NCBI RefSeq assembly: GCF_006345825.1
Contig: NZ_VCIX01000073.1
Span: forward strand, 7,721 to 71,720
Source: Paenibacillus paridis
Lineage (GTDB): Bacteria; Bacillota; Bacilli; Paenibacillales; Paenibacillaceae
Direction of reading: 5' to 3'
DNA length: 64,000 nucleotides
Position 1 is the stretch's first letter. Each line of letters begins with the position of its first letter. A model generated the notes under the pieces. The model had not been told where the DNA came from. It made no database searches and worked only from the letters and a program-made list of their open reading frames with translations. Shown here piece after piece: positions 9,706 to 19,940 of the stretch. Both the position numbers and the translations under genes were made by a program.

Positions 9706-11314
9706 ATTGTTAATTGTTGATGACGAGCCCGATATTGCGGACGGCCTCTATACGTTTCTTCAGGAACGTTTTCCGATCGAGTTCGAATTGTATAAGGCTT
9801 ATTCTGGAAAGAGCGCTCTCGAATGGTTAAGGAGGGGAAGGTTTGACATCGTTATGACCGATATTCGAATGCCTGTTCTAAGCGGTCTGGAGCTTCACAA
9901 GCATATTCGCAGGTTATGGCCTAGATGCAAAGTTGTTTTTTTGACCGGGCATAGCGAATTCGATTATGTATACGAGGCTATCCATTATGACAATACCAGC
10001 TATCTTCTTAAGACGGAAGGCCATGAGAAAATTTTGGATACGATTGGCAAGCTGGCAGAGGATATCGCCGGAGAACAGCAGATTGAAGGCCTTATGGGCA
10101 AAGCGATACAGCAGATGGAGCAAACGCTGCCGCTGCTTCAAAACGAGCTGTTAAGCGAACTGCTCTATGATGAATCATTTGATAGGCGCAGCAGGTGCAA
10201 TCAGTTCGAGGAGCTGGGTATTCCGCTCGATCCGAAGAATCCAGTTCTCCTTATGATGGCTAAACTGATCGGATTGGATTCTGGATCACGGCACGCTGGA
10301 AAAGCGCAGCTGCATGCAGGGATGAAGGTAATCGAGGAGCAGTATGGTTATTCCCACTTGCATATGAAGTATATATTTGTGGACAAGGAAACAATGGCAT
10401 GGTTCATCCAACCGGCATCCAGTCATCTAAGCGAACCGATTGAACAATCTGCTTTGTGGAGCGACACTCGACTAGCGGTTCGGGAATATGCGGAGAATGC
10501 AGAGGCTGCCTTTCAGCTCTCTTTCCATATTTCATTATTTTTTCTGCTGGACAGGTCTCCTTGCGAGTGGGATGACATTGCCGACCGATGGGCGATGTTG
10601 GAGCATGAGTATCACCGTCAATCCGGTGATCGAAATGGTGTTGTTCAAGTTGAATTCGGCGAGTCCGAGCTTTACCTTGCAAAGATGCTGCGCAAAACGG
10701 ATTTGTTTGGCGAATATTTAGCAAACGGCCAAACCGAAGCATTCGATTCCGCCTGGGATCGCTTCAAAGCTGAGCCCATGCGAATGGAATCGGTTTACTC
10801 TGCGCTATCGCTTGTTTTCCTGCGCCATATTCATCGATTTAATTTGCAGGAGCGTCTATCGGTACGCATTGATTTGTCGGTTTTAATGCAGCCGGCAGCT
10901 GATCAAGTGAATCTGGCATCCTATATGGATTATTATTATCGACTTGCCATGACGATTTTTGAGATGCAGCAGCAGGACCAGGCTGAACGCCGCGACCGGA
11001 CCATTGATCTTGTGAAGAGCTATATTCACGATCACCTAGGAGAGGATCTCTCTTTGGTACGTTTATCTGAGATTGTACAATGGAATCCGTCTTATTTATC
11101 CAGAGCATTCAAAAAGGTAACGGGTACAAACGTGCTCACTTATATCCATGAGGCTAAGCTGAAAGAAGCGATGCGGATGCTGCTTCAACCAGATTTGAAA
11201 ATTCATGAAATAAGTGCCGCGCTTGGCTTTATTTCACCGCCCCATTTTACACGATTCTTCAAGAAAGCAAGTGGTTATACCCCACAGGATTACCGTTCGC
11301 TGGAAGTACGATGA
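9698..11314 (+). CDS. YesN-type response regulator, AraC-family output (module 1)
   Basis: A 538-residue regulator. The receiver domain starts LLIVDDEPD and has the phospho-acceptor Asp55 in MTDIRMP, with Lys in YLLKTEG. A poorly conserved central region follows. The last ~100 residues form a double helix-turn-helix AraC domain (SEIVQWNPSYLSRAFKKVTG and FTRFFKKASGYTPQDYR). It is translated from within the end of the kinase gene. It most likely activates the sugar-transport operon beginning 147 bases downstream in response to the paired kinase. Confidence 0.92.
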   Translation: MLRLLIVDDEPDIADGLYTFLQERFPIEFELYKAYSGKSALEWLRRGRFDIVMTDIRMPVLSGLELHKHIRRLWPRCKVVFLTGHSEFDYVYEAIHYDNTSYLLKTEGHEKILDTIGKLAEDIAGEQQIEGLMGKAIQQMEQTLPLLQNELLSELLYDESFDRRSRCNQFEELGIPLDPKNPVLLMMAKLIGLDSGSRHAGKAQLHAGMKVIEEQYGYSHLHMKYIFVDKETMAWFIQPASSHLSEPIEQSALWSDTRLAVREYAENAEAAFQLSFHISLFFLLDRSPCEWDDIADRWAMLEHEYHRQSGDRNGVVQVEFGESELYLAKMLRKTDLFGEYLANGQTEAFDSAWDRFKAEPMRMESVYSALSLVFLRHIHRFNLQERLSVRIDLSVLMQPAADQVNLASYMDYYYRLAMTIFEMQQQDQAERRDRTIDLVKSYIHDHLGEDLSLVRLSEIVQWNPSYLSRAFKKVTGTNVLTYIHEAKLKEAMRMLLQPDLKIHEISAALGFISPPHFTRFFKKASGYTPQDYRSLEVR

Positions 11315-11460
11315 TGGCTGGGCTTGCTCGGCAAATTTTTGCACATAGGTAAAAAATAGATAAGCAGAAGTAAAGAAATGGCCTGTTACGTAAGTCGATG
11401 TAGCGGGCTTATACTTTATTCATGCAAGTGATAGCGTTTACAACAAAAGGGGGATTGAAC

Positions 11461-13185
11461 ATGCAACACAAAAGCTTAAAGCGATATTTAATTCTCGCTA
11501 CAGCAGTCATGCTTCTCTTAACATCAGCATGCAGCACTACGAATAATGGAGCGAGTGGAAACAAGGGTAAGCTAGAAAACACTGCAAACACAGGCGACAG
11601 CAAGGGCGCAGCGAATTCGACAGACAAACCAGCCGATGGTGTTCCGCTGGGCAAATATGAGCCTGCAATTGAGGTGACAACCGTAAGATCGCTGCCGCCG
11701 TCGATCAAGTTCGAGAAGGGCGACAGCATAGACAACAATATTTGGTATCGCTCTTATGAAGAGGAGCTGGGTATTAAGCTAATCAATAAGTGGAGCGTTC
11801 CACAGACACAGTGGCAGCAAAAAATGAATGTGACCATTGCATCTGGCGATATCCCTGATATTTTGACGGTGTCAGCTAATGAGCTGAAGCGCCTTGTCGA
11901 TGCCGATATGGTCGAGGACATGACGGAAGTATTTGAGAAATACGCTTCGGAGAAAACGAAGCAAGTCATTAGTAATGATGGAGGCAACGGAATGAAGGCC
12001 TCCACCTTCGAAGGCAAATTGCTTGCGCTGCCTGGTGTTACCTTCACAGGTACCGGTGCGCAGATGTTATGGATTAGACAAGATTGGCTGAAGAAGCTTA
12101 ATTTGCCTGAGCCCAAATCGATGGAGGACGTATATCGCATCACCGAGGCGTTTGCGAGTCAAGATCCTGATGGCAACAACCAGAAGGACACGATAGGGCT
12201 GGGTGGAATCCATAAGGATTTGAACTCCTTAATGGGCTTCTTCGAGAGCTTCCATGCCTATCCAGGCCGATGGGTCAAAGATGATTCTGGACAGCTCGTC
12301 TACGGAGATATACAACCAGGACTCAAGCCGGCGCTGCAGAAGCTGCAGGATCTGTTCAAAGAAGGTCTGATTGATCCAGAGTTTGCGGTCAAGGATCAGG
12401 CTAAAGCATACGAATTAATTGCCGGTAACAAAACGGGCATGTTCTACTCAGGCGAGGGTGCCGTGTGGTGGCCTTTGACGGATCATTATAAGAAGGAAAA
12501 GTCGGATTGGAAGCCGTATCCGCTCATTTCCTTTGACGACCAGCCAGCAAGTACCTCAGGCGGCATTCCGGTTGGGAATTATTATGTCGTTCGCAAAGGG
12601 TTCGAGCATCCGGAAGCGCTCGTGAAGCTGCTTAATTTTGCGGTAGAGAAGCAGTATGGTCCAGAAGGTCGTCTAGATGCCTATTGGTACGGCGGAGAAA
12701 ACAAAGAAATTAATGTATCAGCTTTTGCAGCAGTCATTATTAGTGATCCATTGGAGCTCATTAATATTCATCGGGGTGTTCAGGCATCGGAAGATGCAGG
12801 GAAGTATGTAGATAATCCGATTGCGGATGTAAAACATCATTATGACCTCTACCAGCTGTGGTTGTCGGGCAAATTTAAAGACAGCAACGAGGAAGGGCAA
12901 GCCTGGTCATCCTACAAATGGGCTGGACCTGGTGGCGGTATGAATGTAGTCAGCGACTATGTGAAGGAAAACAAGTACCTGGTCGATGAATATTCGGGAC
13001 CGAGCACGCCGACGATGACAGCCAAGAAAAGCACGCTGGATAAGATGAAGCTGGAAGTGTTCACGAAAATTATTATGGGGCAATCGAATGTAAACGAGTT
13101 CGATAAGTTTGTAGCGGATTGGAAGAAATTTGGCGGAGATGCAATTACGGCTGAAGTAAACGAATGGTATAAGGCTAAACAATAA
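11461..13185 (+). CDS. Lipoprotein sugar-binding protein of a CUT1 ABC importer (module 1)
   Basis: A 574-residue extracellular solute-binding protein family 1 member of the large LplA/YtcQ type. The start is ATG 11461, because AAAAGGGGG precedes it and the signal peptide begins there; the longer frame from 11422 has no support. A basic N-terminus, a hydrophobic stretch and the lipobox LTSAC (Cys24) show it is anchored to the outer face of the membrane. A Ser/Asn-rich linker follows. The binding domain shows SVPQTQWQQKMNV-type LplA features and DPDGNNQKDTIGL. It delivers oligosaccharides to the two permeases that follow. A stem-loop after the gene may limit read-through. Confidence 0.9.
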   Translation: MQHKSLKRYLILATAVMLLLTSACSTTNNGASGNKGKLENTANTGDSKGAANSTDKPADGVPLGKYEPAIEVTTVRSLPPSIKFEKGDSIDNNIWYRSYEEELGIKLINKWSVPQTQWQQKMNVTIASGDIPDILTVSANELKRLVDADMVEDMTEVFEKYASEKTKQVISNDGGNGMKASTFEGKLLALPGVTFTGTGAQMLWIRQDWLKKLNLPEPKSMEDVYRITEAFASQDPDGNNQKDTIGLGGIHKDLNSLMGFFESFHAYPGRWVKDDSGQLVYGDIQPGLKPALQKLQDLFKEGLIDPEFAVKDQAKAYELIAGNKTGMFYSGEGAVWWPLTDHYKKEKSDWKPYPLISFDDQPASTSGGIPVGNYYVVRKGFEHPEALVKLLNFAVEKQYGPEGRLDAYWYGGENKEINVSAFAAVIISDPLELINIHRGVQASEDAGKYVDNPIADVKHHYDLYQLWLSGKFKDSNEEGQAWSSYKWAGPGGGMNVVSDYVKENKYLVDEYSGPSTPTMTAKKSTLDKMKLEVFTKIIMGQSNVNEFDKFVADWKKFGGDAITAEVNEWYKAKQ

Positions 13186-13198
13186 CCTGAGAAGGGAG

Positions 13199-13232
13199 AG
13201 GGAGCAGGCTCGTATTGCTTGCTTCCTTTCTT
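13199..13232 (+). terminator. Stem-loop between binding-protein and permease genes (module 1)
   Basis: GGGAGCAGGC pairs with GCTTGCTTCC (one mismatch) around a short loop, followed by TTTCTT. It probably works as a partial terminator or 3' stabiliser giving more binding protein than permease. Confidence 0.5.
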
Positions 13233-13259
13233 ACTCTATCAGCTTAGAAAGGAATGATC

Positions 13260-14180
13260 ATGTTGCAAGCGGCGACCGTCAAAAGAAGACGATCTTGGAA
13301 GAAGCATTTACCTCTGCATCTTATGCTGGTGCCCGGAATTCTATTGTTAATCATGTTTCATTATATCCCTATGGCAGGAATCGTCATTGCCTTCCAGAAT
13401 TTCATTCCTGCTAAAGGCTTCTTCGATTCCAAATGGGTGGGTTGGAACAATTTCGAGTTTATGCTCCAAATGCCTGGGATTGGCCAAGTATTATGGAACA
13501 CCATTTTTATTGCTTTTCTGAAAATCATCTTCGGTCAAATTGCCCCTATTGTGACGGCATTGCTGCTTAATGAAGTGCGGAAATCATCGATCAAGAGATC
13601 GGTGCAGACTCTTATTTATTTGCCGCATTTCCTATCGTGGGTCATTCTTGGCGGCATTCTGATCGATATTCTCTCACCATCACAGGGACTACTGAATGAA
13701 GTGATTAGCTGGTTTGGAATGGAACCGCTATTTTTTCTTGGCAATGATAAGCTGTTTCCTTATGTGCTCGTTGTCACGGATGTATGGAAGGAATTTGGGT
13801 TTGGCACGATTGTTTATCTCGCTGCGCTTACAAGCATCAATCCTACATTATACGAAGCCGCCATTATGGATGGGGCAGGCAGATGGAAACAAACGATTCA
13901 TGTGACATTGCCAGGCATGCTTCCCATCATCGTGCTGCTCGCGACACTCGGGCTTGGGGGCGTGCTGAATGCTGGCTTCGACCAAGTATTCAATTTGTAT
14001 AACCCGCTTGTTTATCGTACGGGAGATATTCTGGACACTTTTGTATATCGACTAGGTCTTATCGATGCTCAATATGCGGTTGCAACAGCCGTCGGCTTGT
14101 TCAAATCGGTGGTCTCTTTGATTTTTGTAGGAGCATCGTACTGGCTGGCTTATCGTATAGCTGGTTACCGTATTTTTTAA
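13260..14180 (+). CDS. CUT1 sugar ABC transporter permease, LplB-like (module 1)
   Basis: An integral membrane protein of about 306 residues with six predicted membrane segments. The cytoplasmic EAA loop reads EAAIMDGAGRWKQ, the docking site for the ATPase. ATG 13260 is preferred over 13254 because AAAGGA ends six bases before it. It pairs with the next gene as a heterodimeric channel. No ATPase gene occurs in the window, so a shared MsmX-type ATPase encoded elsewhere is presumed, as is usual for this family. Confidence 0.92.
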   Translation: MLQAATVKRRRSWKKHLPLHLMLVPGILLLIMFHYIPMAGIVIAFQNFIPAKGFFDSKWVGWNNFEFMLQMPGIGQVLWNTIFIAFLKIIFGQIAPIVTALLLNEVRKSSIKRSVQTLIYLPHFLSWVILGGILIDILSPSQGLLNEVISWFGMEPLFFLGNDKLFPYVLVVTDVWKEFGFGTIVYLAALTSINPTLYEAAIMDGAGRWKQTIHVTLPGMLPIIVLLATLGLGGVLNAGFDQVFNLYNPLVYRTGDILDTFVYRLGLIDAQYAVATAVGLFKSVVSLIFVGASYWLAYRIAGYRIF

Positions 14181-14197
14181 GGAAAGGAGAGACCGTT

Positions 14198-15094
14198 ATG
14201 GACATCAATGATTCACTGGGACGGAAAGTTTTTCTTATCTGCAATAATGTTTTCCTTATTACGTTAGCTGTTGTCTGTTTGCTTCCTCTCATTAATATAT
14301 TAGCTCTGTCGTTTAGCTCAAGCTCGGCGGCGACGGCTGGGGCGGTCAAGCTGTGGCCAGTTGATTTTACGCTGAGCTCCTACAAGTACGCACTGTCCAA
14401 ACCGGAATTTTTACAGTCGCTTTTTGTTTCGATTGTGCGGGTTGTTCTCGGTACGATTATCAGTTTATTGGTGGTTGTTATTTCCGCGTATCCGTTGTCG
14501 AAGGAACGGACGGACTTTCCGATGCGAACCTTCTATGTTTGGTTCTTCTTTGTAACCATTTTGTTTAGCGGGGGATTAATCCCAACCTACATGGTCATTC
14601 GAAATTACCATATGCTTGATACGATCTGGGCACTTGTCCTTCCAGGCGCTGTGGCGGTGTTCAACATCGTGCTGCTGCTCAATTTCTTTCGCGGTACACC
14701 AAAAGAAATTCAGGAAGCTGCACTTGTTGATGGATGTACACAGTGGCAGCTGCTCTGGAAAATGATGGTTCCCATCTCGATTCCTGCACTGGCGACAATT
14801 TTGTTGTTTACATGCGTAGGCCAGTGGAATGCCTGGTTTGATGGACTGATCTATATGAACTCTCCTACGAATTATCCGTTGCAGACGTATTTGCAGACAC
14901 TTGTTGTAAGCACGGAGTTATTTACCGCAGGTGGAAACCTGACAGCGGAAGATATGAAGGCACTTGCTGAGGTATCAGACCGTACGACCAAAGCCTCGCA
15001 AATTTTTCTTGCAGCACTGCCTGTGCTTGTTCTCTATCCTTTTTTGCAAAAGTATTTCATGAAAGGCATCGTACTTGGCAGCGTGAAAGGTTAG
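14198..15094 (+). CDS. CUT1 sugar ABC transporter permease, LplC/YtcP-like (module 1)
   Basis: A 298-residue partner permease starting 17 bases after the first permease with AAGGAAAGGAGAG upstream. It has about six membrane segments, the EAA loop EAALVDGCTQWQ and the family's C-terminal FLQKYFMKGIVLGSVKG ending. It forms the translocation pore with the preceding protein and takes substrate from the module 1 binding protein. Confidence 0.92.
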   Translation: MDINDSLGRKVFLICNNVFLITLAVVCLLPLINILALSFSSSSAATAGAVKLWPVDFTLSSYKYALSKPEFLQSLFVSIVRVVLGTIISLLVVVISAYPLSKERTDFPMRTFYVWFFFVTILFSGGLIPTYMVIRNYHMLDTIWALVLPGAVAVFNIVLLLNFFRGTPKEIQEAALVDGCTQWQLLWKMMVPISIPALATILLFTCVGQWNAWFDGLIYMNSPTNYPLQTYLQTLVVSTELFTAGGNLTAEDMKALAEVSDRTTKASQIFLAALPVLVLYPFLQKYFMKGIVLGSVKG

Positions 15095-15138
15095 ATTTAA
15101 GAATTATCATGACTTCATAACGGGGGGAATGGTTTGTG

Positions 15139-17112
15139 ATGAAGATGAAGCTGTTGCTTGTGCTCTTTTTGATAGCAACTTTTTTAAATGTTGGGGAGGC
15201 GCATGCTGTGAATCAGGAAAATAAGCAGAGCACTTCAAAAATCGTTACTTGGGAAACGCCTGCTTGGCAGCAAAAAAATAATAGTTTTTCGGTTTGGATA
15301 AGAGAGAGCGGCCAGAAAACGTGGAAAGAGCTTTATGTTTATAACGTAAAAAACGGCGAGCAGAAGGAGCAAGATGTGCCAACGGATGCAGCCATGGTTA
15401 ACGTAGACTTTTCAGGTACAGCAGAGTTTAAGGTAACGTATAACAAGGAAAAAATCAAAAGTTATGAAATACGCCCTTCGGCTTATGAAGTTCATGCTAA
15501 AAAAACAGAAGGGAGAACATTAACCTTTTCGCTCACGCAAAATAGCAAAGCTCCATTAAAGCCCACCATTATGGTGAATGGCAGCTGGAGTGAGGGCAAT
15601 TTGCATATCCTTTCAAACATGCCTGAGAACGATGCACCTTCACAGAATGCCGCAAACGTTTATGTTATAAATCCTGGCGACCCGATACCGCTTTATTTGC
15701 CAACGGGAAAAGATACGTATTATTTTAAGCCGGGCGAGCACGAGCTGCCCAAAGGGATGTGGGTTGAGCTTGATCTCGAGGAAACGGTTCAACTGGAAAA
15801 ATTTGATTTGGTGCAGCAGTTAACCGACTCCCAGTGGTTTGCAAAAGGGCCCCAACGATTTGTGATTGAGGCCAAGGAGAAAGTCGACGACCCGTATGTA
15901 CAAATATACGATGGGTATGAGAATAATAAGGAAGGAACAGTCACCGATTTATTGAGCAGCGTGAACGCCAGATATGTAAAGCTTGTCCTTCTAGGTAATA
16001 CTGGATCAAGTCATTATGTAATGACATCATTGGCAAGCGAATTCAAGCTTTATAAAAATGGAGATGACACGACAAATATTGCAAAGGGTAAAGCTGTAAA
16101 AGGGGCTTTCCCTGGTTACTCCAATATGACTGACGGGAATGATTTTACTCATTATATGTCGTCTACCGGTTATGGCAATTGGCATGCAGGTGAAGCGTTT
16201 TATATCAGTCAAAGCGATACGACTGTTTATTTGGCACCAGGCTCGCTTGTCAAAGGGTCAATTTCTGCTGATGATCTGAGCAATATTACGATTAAGGGAC
16301 GAGGTATCATGTACGGCGGCGATCTTCTGCGACCTAGAAATTACGCCGAGGGCCGGAGCGGGGCGATATGGATTACGAGAAGCATTAATTCAAAGGTAGA
16401 AGGCATTACACTGATCGATTATCCGATGTGGTCAGTCGTTATGAACTTTACGGATCAAACGTCGATCAAAAACATAAACTTTTTCGGTTCGATGGTTAAT
16501 GCTGATGGCATTCACCTCTCAGGCAGCAAAAATGCATTGGTTTCAGGCGTATTCATAAGAACGACGGACGACAATTTTGTCATTTATCATTATGGTGAGA
16601 GTTCAAATATTACGGTGAAGGATTCGATCTTCTGGGCAGACAATGCCCGTCCGATATTGCTTGGGCTTGGCGATACGCCTAATGCGACGATCGATAAGGT
16701 TAACTTTGAGAATATTTATATCTTAAATCAGCGAGGCGTATGGGATCTGAATAAATATAATGGTGCGATTCAAATTTGGGCAACTGGAGGGAACAAGATA
16801 AGCAATATTGCCTTTAAAAATATTCATATCGATGAGTTCGAAGCTCCGGGGGACTCTATGCTTTTTCAAATTAAGACAGATGAGATGGCTGCTGGAATTA
16901 CGCCTGGTTCAGTGAGCAACGTCTCCTTTAACAACATTTTGTACCGCGGCAAGCTTCCGCGAAAATCTCTGATTAGCGGTGTTGACGACAGCCATAATGT
17001 GAGCGGGATCGTATTTAACCGTTTTAAAATAAACAATACGTTATTGTCTACTACTAACATGAAACAGTTTATCGAATTTAAGGGAAAGTATTCGGATATA
17101 AAATTTAAATAG
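15139..17112 (+). CDS. Secreted right-handed beta-helix glycoside hydrolase, GH28/GH49-like
   Basis: A 657-residue protein with an N-terminal signal peptide (MKMKLLLVLFLIATF... ending near GEAHA), so it is exported. The N-terminal third is beta-rich, followed by an F5/8-type-C-like carbohydrate-binding region near residues 205-300. The C-terminal half is a parallel beta-helix with NITIKGRGIMYGG, NADGIHLSG (about 454) and TTDDNFVIY (about 475), the Asp-bearing blocks of the polygalacturonase/dextranase superfamily. It probably cleaves a plant polysaccharide into oligosaccharides for the adjacent importer; the substrate is not certain. GTG 15136 is an alternative start. It follows the second permease closely and ends at a strong terminator. 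Confidence 0.8.
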   Translation: MKMKLLLVLFLIATFLNVGEAHAVNQENKQSTSKIVTWETPAWQQKNNSFSVWIRESGQKTWKELYVYNVKNGEQKEQDVPTDAAMVNVDFSGTAEFKVTYNKEKIKSYEIRPSAYEVHAKKTEGRTLTFSLTQNSKAPLKPTIMVNGSWSEGNLHILSNMPENDAPSQNAANVYVINPGDPIPLYLPTGKDTYYFKPGEHELPKGMWVELDLEETVQLEKFDLVQQLTDSQWFAKGPQRFVIEAKEKVDDPYVQIYDGYENNKEGTVTDLLSSVNARYVKLVLLGNTGSSHYVMTSLASEFKLYKNGDDTTNIAKGKAVKGAFPGYSNMTDGNDFTHYMSSTGYGNWHAGEAFYISQSDTTVYLAPGSLVKGSISADDLSNITIKGRGIMYGGDLLRPRNYAEGRSGAIWITRSINSKVEGITLIDYPMWSVVMNFTDQTSIKNINFFGSMVNADGIHLSGSKNALVSGVFIRTTDDNFVIYHYGESSNITVKDSIFWADNARPILLGLGDTPNATIDKVNFENIYILNQRGVWDLNKYNGAIQIWATGGNKISNIAFKNIHIDEFEAPGDSMLFQIKTDEMAAGITPGSVSNVSFNNILYRGKLPRKSLISGVDDSHNVSGIVFNRFKINNTLLSTTNMKQFIEFKGKYSDIKFK

Positions 17113-17145
17113 CATCCCATCAAAAAAACGGAAAATAAGCTGCTG

Positions 17146-17172
17146 ACCTGCCTGTTATGGGCAGGTTTTTTT
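17146..17172 (+). terminator. Rho-independent terminator of module 1
   Basis: Stem ACCTGCC/GGCAGGT around a seven-base loop, followed by seven T. It also sits at the end of the convergent AraC gene. Confidence 0.8.
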
Positions 17173-17182
17173 GTGTTTGCGA

Positions 17183-18073
17183 TCAGGAAGGATGCATGCG
17201 TTCACGGAAAGCGGTAGGGCTGATTTTCTCATATTGTTTAAATAGTTTACTGAAATAAAAGGTGTCCGAGATACCGACATCTTGAGAGATTTCTTGTACC
17301 GATCGATTTGTACTTTTTAATAAAAATTTGGCTTTCTGAATTTTGAGCATGTTCGTATATTTGATGATGTTTGTACCTGAATATTTCTTAAAGATTTGAC
17401 ACAAATATTCATAGGTGCGATCCATGCTGCATTCTATTTCTTCTTTTGACAGGTTGTAAGTGTATGCTTCATCTAATAGACGAACCAATTTCCGATAAAT
17501 GACAAAGGATTCGGGGATGTAACGCTGATTTTTGGATTCGACTAAAATGGATAAAGCAATGGATTCCAAAATTTGCGCAAATTGCAGCGTGGAGCGGAAA
17601 CGAAAATATACTTCTGGCTTAGAGAAGGTCTCCAGCAGCTTTTCGAATTGGGAAAGAAGCTCGTAGGGACGAGGGAATTGAAAATGCCGCGGAAGGATTA
17701 ATTCATCGACATGCTCATATTCAAAGGTACGTAAATCTTGGTGCTCGAGCAGCGAATAATCGATGCCAGCTGCCAAGTCACGGACTTCCTTCAGAGAAGG
17801 CGTGCAGGAAAATTGAACCCAGAAGAAATTCGCTTTGGGGTTCGTTTTTTTCCAGCTGTAATGCCGCTCCCACGGTTTTAAAATGAAGATGTCTCCAGAG
17901 TTCAGCTCGAGCTGCTCGGATTCCACTTGCAGGTAAATGGGACCTTCGGCAACGACCATCAGTTCAAAAAAAGGATTGGAATGCTCCATCATATAGAGGT
18001 TATCATTGCCCTGTTGTATGCCAGCCCATCTCACATCAAGGCTCGCGAGCCTCGACATCGTAAAAAAAGACAT
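17183..18073 (-). CDS. AraC-family transcriptional regulator with cupin sensor domain
   Basis: About 296 residues. The N-terminal half is a cupin-like effector domain (NPFFELMVVAEGPIYL, LNSGDIFILKPWERH, NFFWVQF) and the C-terminal ~100 residues are a double helix-turn-helix ending FYFSKLFKQYEKISPTAFR. The start at 18073 is chosen because GGGAGGG precedes its ATG; the frame is open upstream to 18106. It is transcribed divergently from the ADP-ribosylglycohydrolase gene, which it probably controls together with the esterase. Cupin AraC proteins usually bind a sugar directly; the ligand here is unknown. Confidence 0.87.
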   Translation of the reverse strand: MSFFTMSRLASLDVRWAGIQQGNDNLYMMEHSNPFFELMVVAEGPIYLQVESEQLELNSGDIFILKPWERHYSWKKTNPKANFFWVQFSCTPSLKEVRDLAAGIDYSLLEHQDLRTFEYEHVDELILPRHFQFPRPYELLSQFEKLLETFSKPEVYFRFRSTLQFAQILESIALSILVESKNQRYIPESFVIYRKLVRLLDEAYTYNLSKEEIECSMDRTYEYLCQIFKKYSGTNIIKYTNMLKIQKAKFLLKSTNRSVQEISQDVGISDTFYFSKLFKQYEKISPTAFRERMHPS

Positions 18074-18295
18074 GAAATCCCTCCCATACCTATTCAATAT
18101 GATCAATTAATTATAGGAGATTATGGTACCTCTGACAACACTGTGAACATACGAATATGAACCGATAGAATCGATGAATTGGAACGGTTTTTTTTAACAT
18201 TATTTATGTTTAAACCTTAACAATGTCGATGTTTCTCGTACTGTTTCGTTGATAAACTCATTAATGTAACCACTATATGAATAAGAGGTGCAACG
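18074..18295. promoter_or_regulatory. Divergent control region between the AraC gene and the ADP-ribosylglycohydrolase operon
   Basis: 222 AT-rich bases between two outward-facing genes. TTGATA (18248) and TATATG (after 19 bases) could form a weak rightward promoter that needs activation. Repeated TTAACA/TGTTTA segments near 18195-18225 could be regulator half-sites. No site is certain. Confidence 0.35.
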
Positions 18296-19897
18296 ATGAA
18301 AATTTCATTAGACCAGTATAAGAACAAAGTGCGCGGATGTTGGATCGGGAAAAACGTCGGGGGTACACTTGGAGCGCCTTTTGAATGCAAACGCGGGGTG
18401 CTGGATGTCACTTATTACACCCATGATCTGACGCAAGGAGTTCTTCCTAACGATGATTTAGATTTGCAATTGGTGTGGTTAAATGCAGCAGAGAAACATG
18501 GGAAAATGATTAATTCACGCATATTGGGCGAATATTGGCTGTCTTACATCGTTCCTAACTGGGCGGAATACGGTGCAGGAAAAAACAATATGCGGATGGG
18601 GATCGTGCCGCCGTTATCCGGTTATGTAAACAATAAATTCCGTGACAGCAATGGGGCGTTTATTCGCTCGGAGATATGGGCATGTCTCGCACCCGGGCAT
18701 CCGGATATCGCTGTGAAATATGCTTTTGAGGATGCGGTTGTTGATCACAGTCACGAGGGTGTCTATGCGGAAGTATTCTTCGCAGCCATTCAAAGTGCCG
18801 CATTCGTAGAGAGCGATACGTATAAATTAATCGACATCGGATTATCATACCTTCCAGATGATTGCGGATCTGCAAAAGCGGTTCGGACAGTTATAGAATG
18901 TTATCGCTCGGGTATGAGCTGGCAGGAAGCTCGAATTCGTGTGCTGACAGAACTTCCTGGCAGCTTCGGCATTATCGGGATGACTCCGGAACTGTTGACG
19001 GATGAAGTTCCTGTTGGGGATATGGGCTGGGATGCGCCAAGCAACGTTGGAATTACAATCATCGGCTGGCTTTACGGAGAAGGCGACTTTGGCAAAAGCA
19101 TTTGTATCGCGAACAATTGCGGTGAAGATACCGATTGTACAGCGGCAACACTTGGCGCCATTATGGGGATTATTGGCGAGCCTGAGCGTGTGCCGTCGGA
19201 ATGGCTGGAACCTATTGGGGACGAGATCAAAACCTTATGCATCAATCTGGGAGATCAAGGATTAAAGATCCCGAAGACGGTGACGGAACTTACGGATCGA
19301 ATCTTAAAGCTAACACCGATTTTTCTTGGAAGCGAGTATTGTGACTATGTAAATGCGGAACGCGGATATACGATCGAGACTAAAGAGGATAAGGATTTAT
19401 ATAATCATCCGAAAAGAGTAAACTGCTGGGTTTATCGTGAAACCTCCGATTTGTTCAAGCAAAGCCCATTTATGGTCCACTACGACTTTCAAATCTTTTC
19501 GGTCTATTTGGATTATCAGAATGAACCCTTTGTATCGGAGGCTCGGCCGAAACGGTTCCGCCTTGTCTTGGACAACCAGCTGTTTATACAGCAGTGGTTA
19601 AACGTCAAATGGCATTTGCCGGAGGGTTGGACCGTGTCTCCAGGACCGAATATTAGCGTACCGCTGGAGCAGTATCATTGTAATATTGGCTATAATGAGC
19701 TTTTCTTCGAGTTGACGCCTCATGCATTAAAGGAGCCGCGATATGATCTGATCGTCGAGATCACATCGGCTGGACGGCCTACGAAGGGTCTAATTCCCAT
19801 CGTTTTGTTGAATGTGCCCCAAGCTGCCGGAGAAGAAACGGGATCTATTGTGGATTCAAAGGCTCCATCAGCCCATATGATTCGATCAATTATTTAA
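18296..19897 (+). CDS. ADP-ribosylglycohydrolase-family protein with C-terminal beta domain
   Basis: A 533-residue protein. The N-terminal ~340 residues are an ADP-ribosyl-GH fold (DraG/ARH type). KVRGCWIGKNVGGTLG is followed by the metal-binding blocks LPNDDLDLQ and DHSHEGVYAE and the late block NCGEDTDCTAATLG, whose Asp residues normally bind two magnesium ions. About 190 further residues look beta-rich and lack a named domain. No signal peptide is seen, so it is cytoplasmic. Members inside carbohydrate clusters are common, but their substrate is usually a sugar conjugate rather than a modified protein; what this one cleaves is unknown. It is followed after 43 bases by the broken acetylesterase gene. 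Confidence 0.85.
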   Translation: MKISLDQYKNKVRGCWIGKNVGGTLGAPFECKRGVLDVTYYTHDLTQGVLPNDDLDLQLVWLNAAEKHGKMINSRILGEYWLSYIVPNWAEYGAGKNNMRMGIVPPLSGYVNNKFRDSNGAFIRSEIWACLAPGHPDIAVKYAFEDAVVDHSHEGVYAEVFFAAIQSAAFVESDTYKLIDIGLSYLPDDCGSAKAVRTVIECYRSGMSWQEARIRVLTELPGSFGIIGMTPELLTDEVPVGDMGWDAPSNVGITIIGWLYGEGDFGKSICIANNCGEDTDCTAATLGAIMGIIGEPERVPSEWLEPIGDEIKTLCINLGDQGLKIPKTVTELTDRILKLTPIFLGSEYCDYVNAERGYTIETKEDKDLYNHPKRVNCWVYRETSDLFKQSPFMVHYDFQIFSVYLDYQNEPFVSEARPKRFRLVLDNQLFIQQWLNVKWHLPEGWTVSPGPNISVPLEQYHCNIGYNELFFELTPHALKEPRYDLIVEITSAGRPTKGLIPIVLLNVPQAAGEETGSIVDSKAPSAHMIRSII

Positions 19898-19940
19898 TCT
19901 AGCTGCTAAAGCATAACCATAACAGCTTGGAGGGGATACA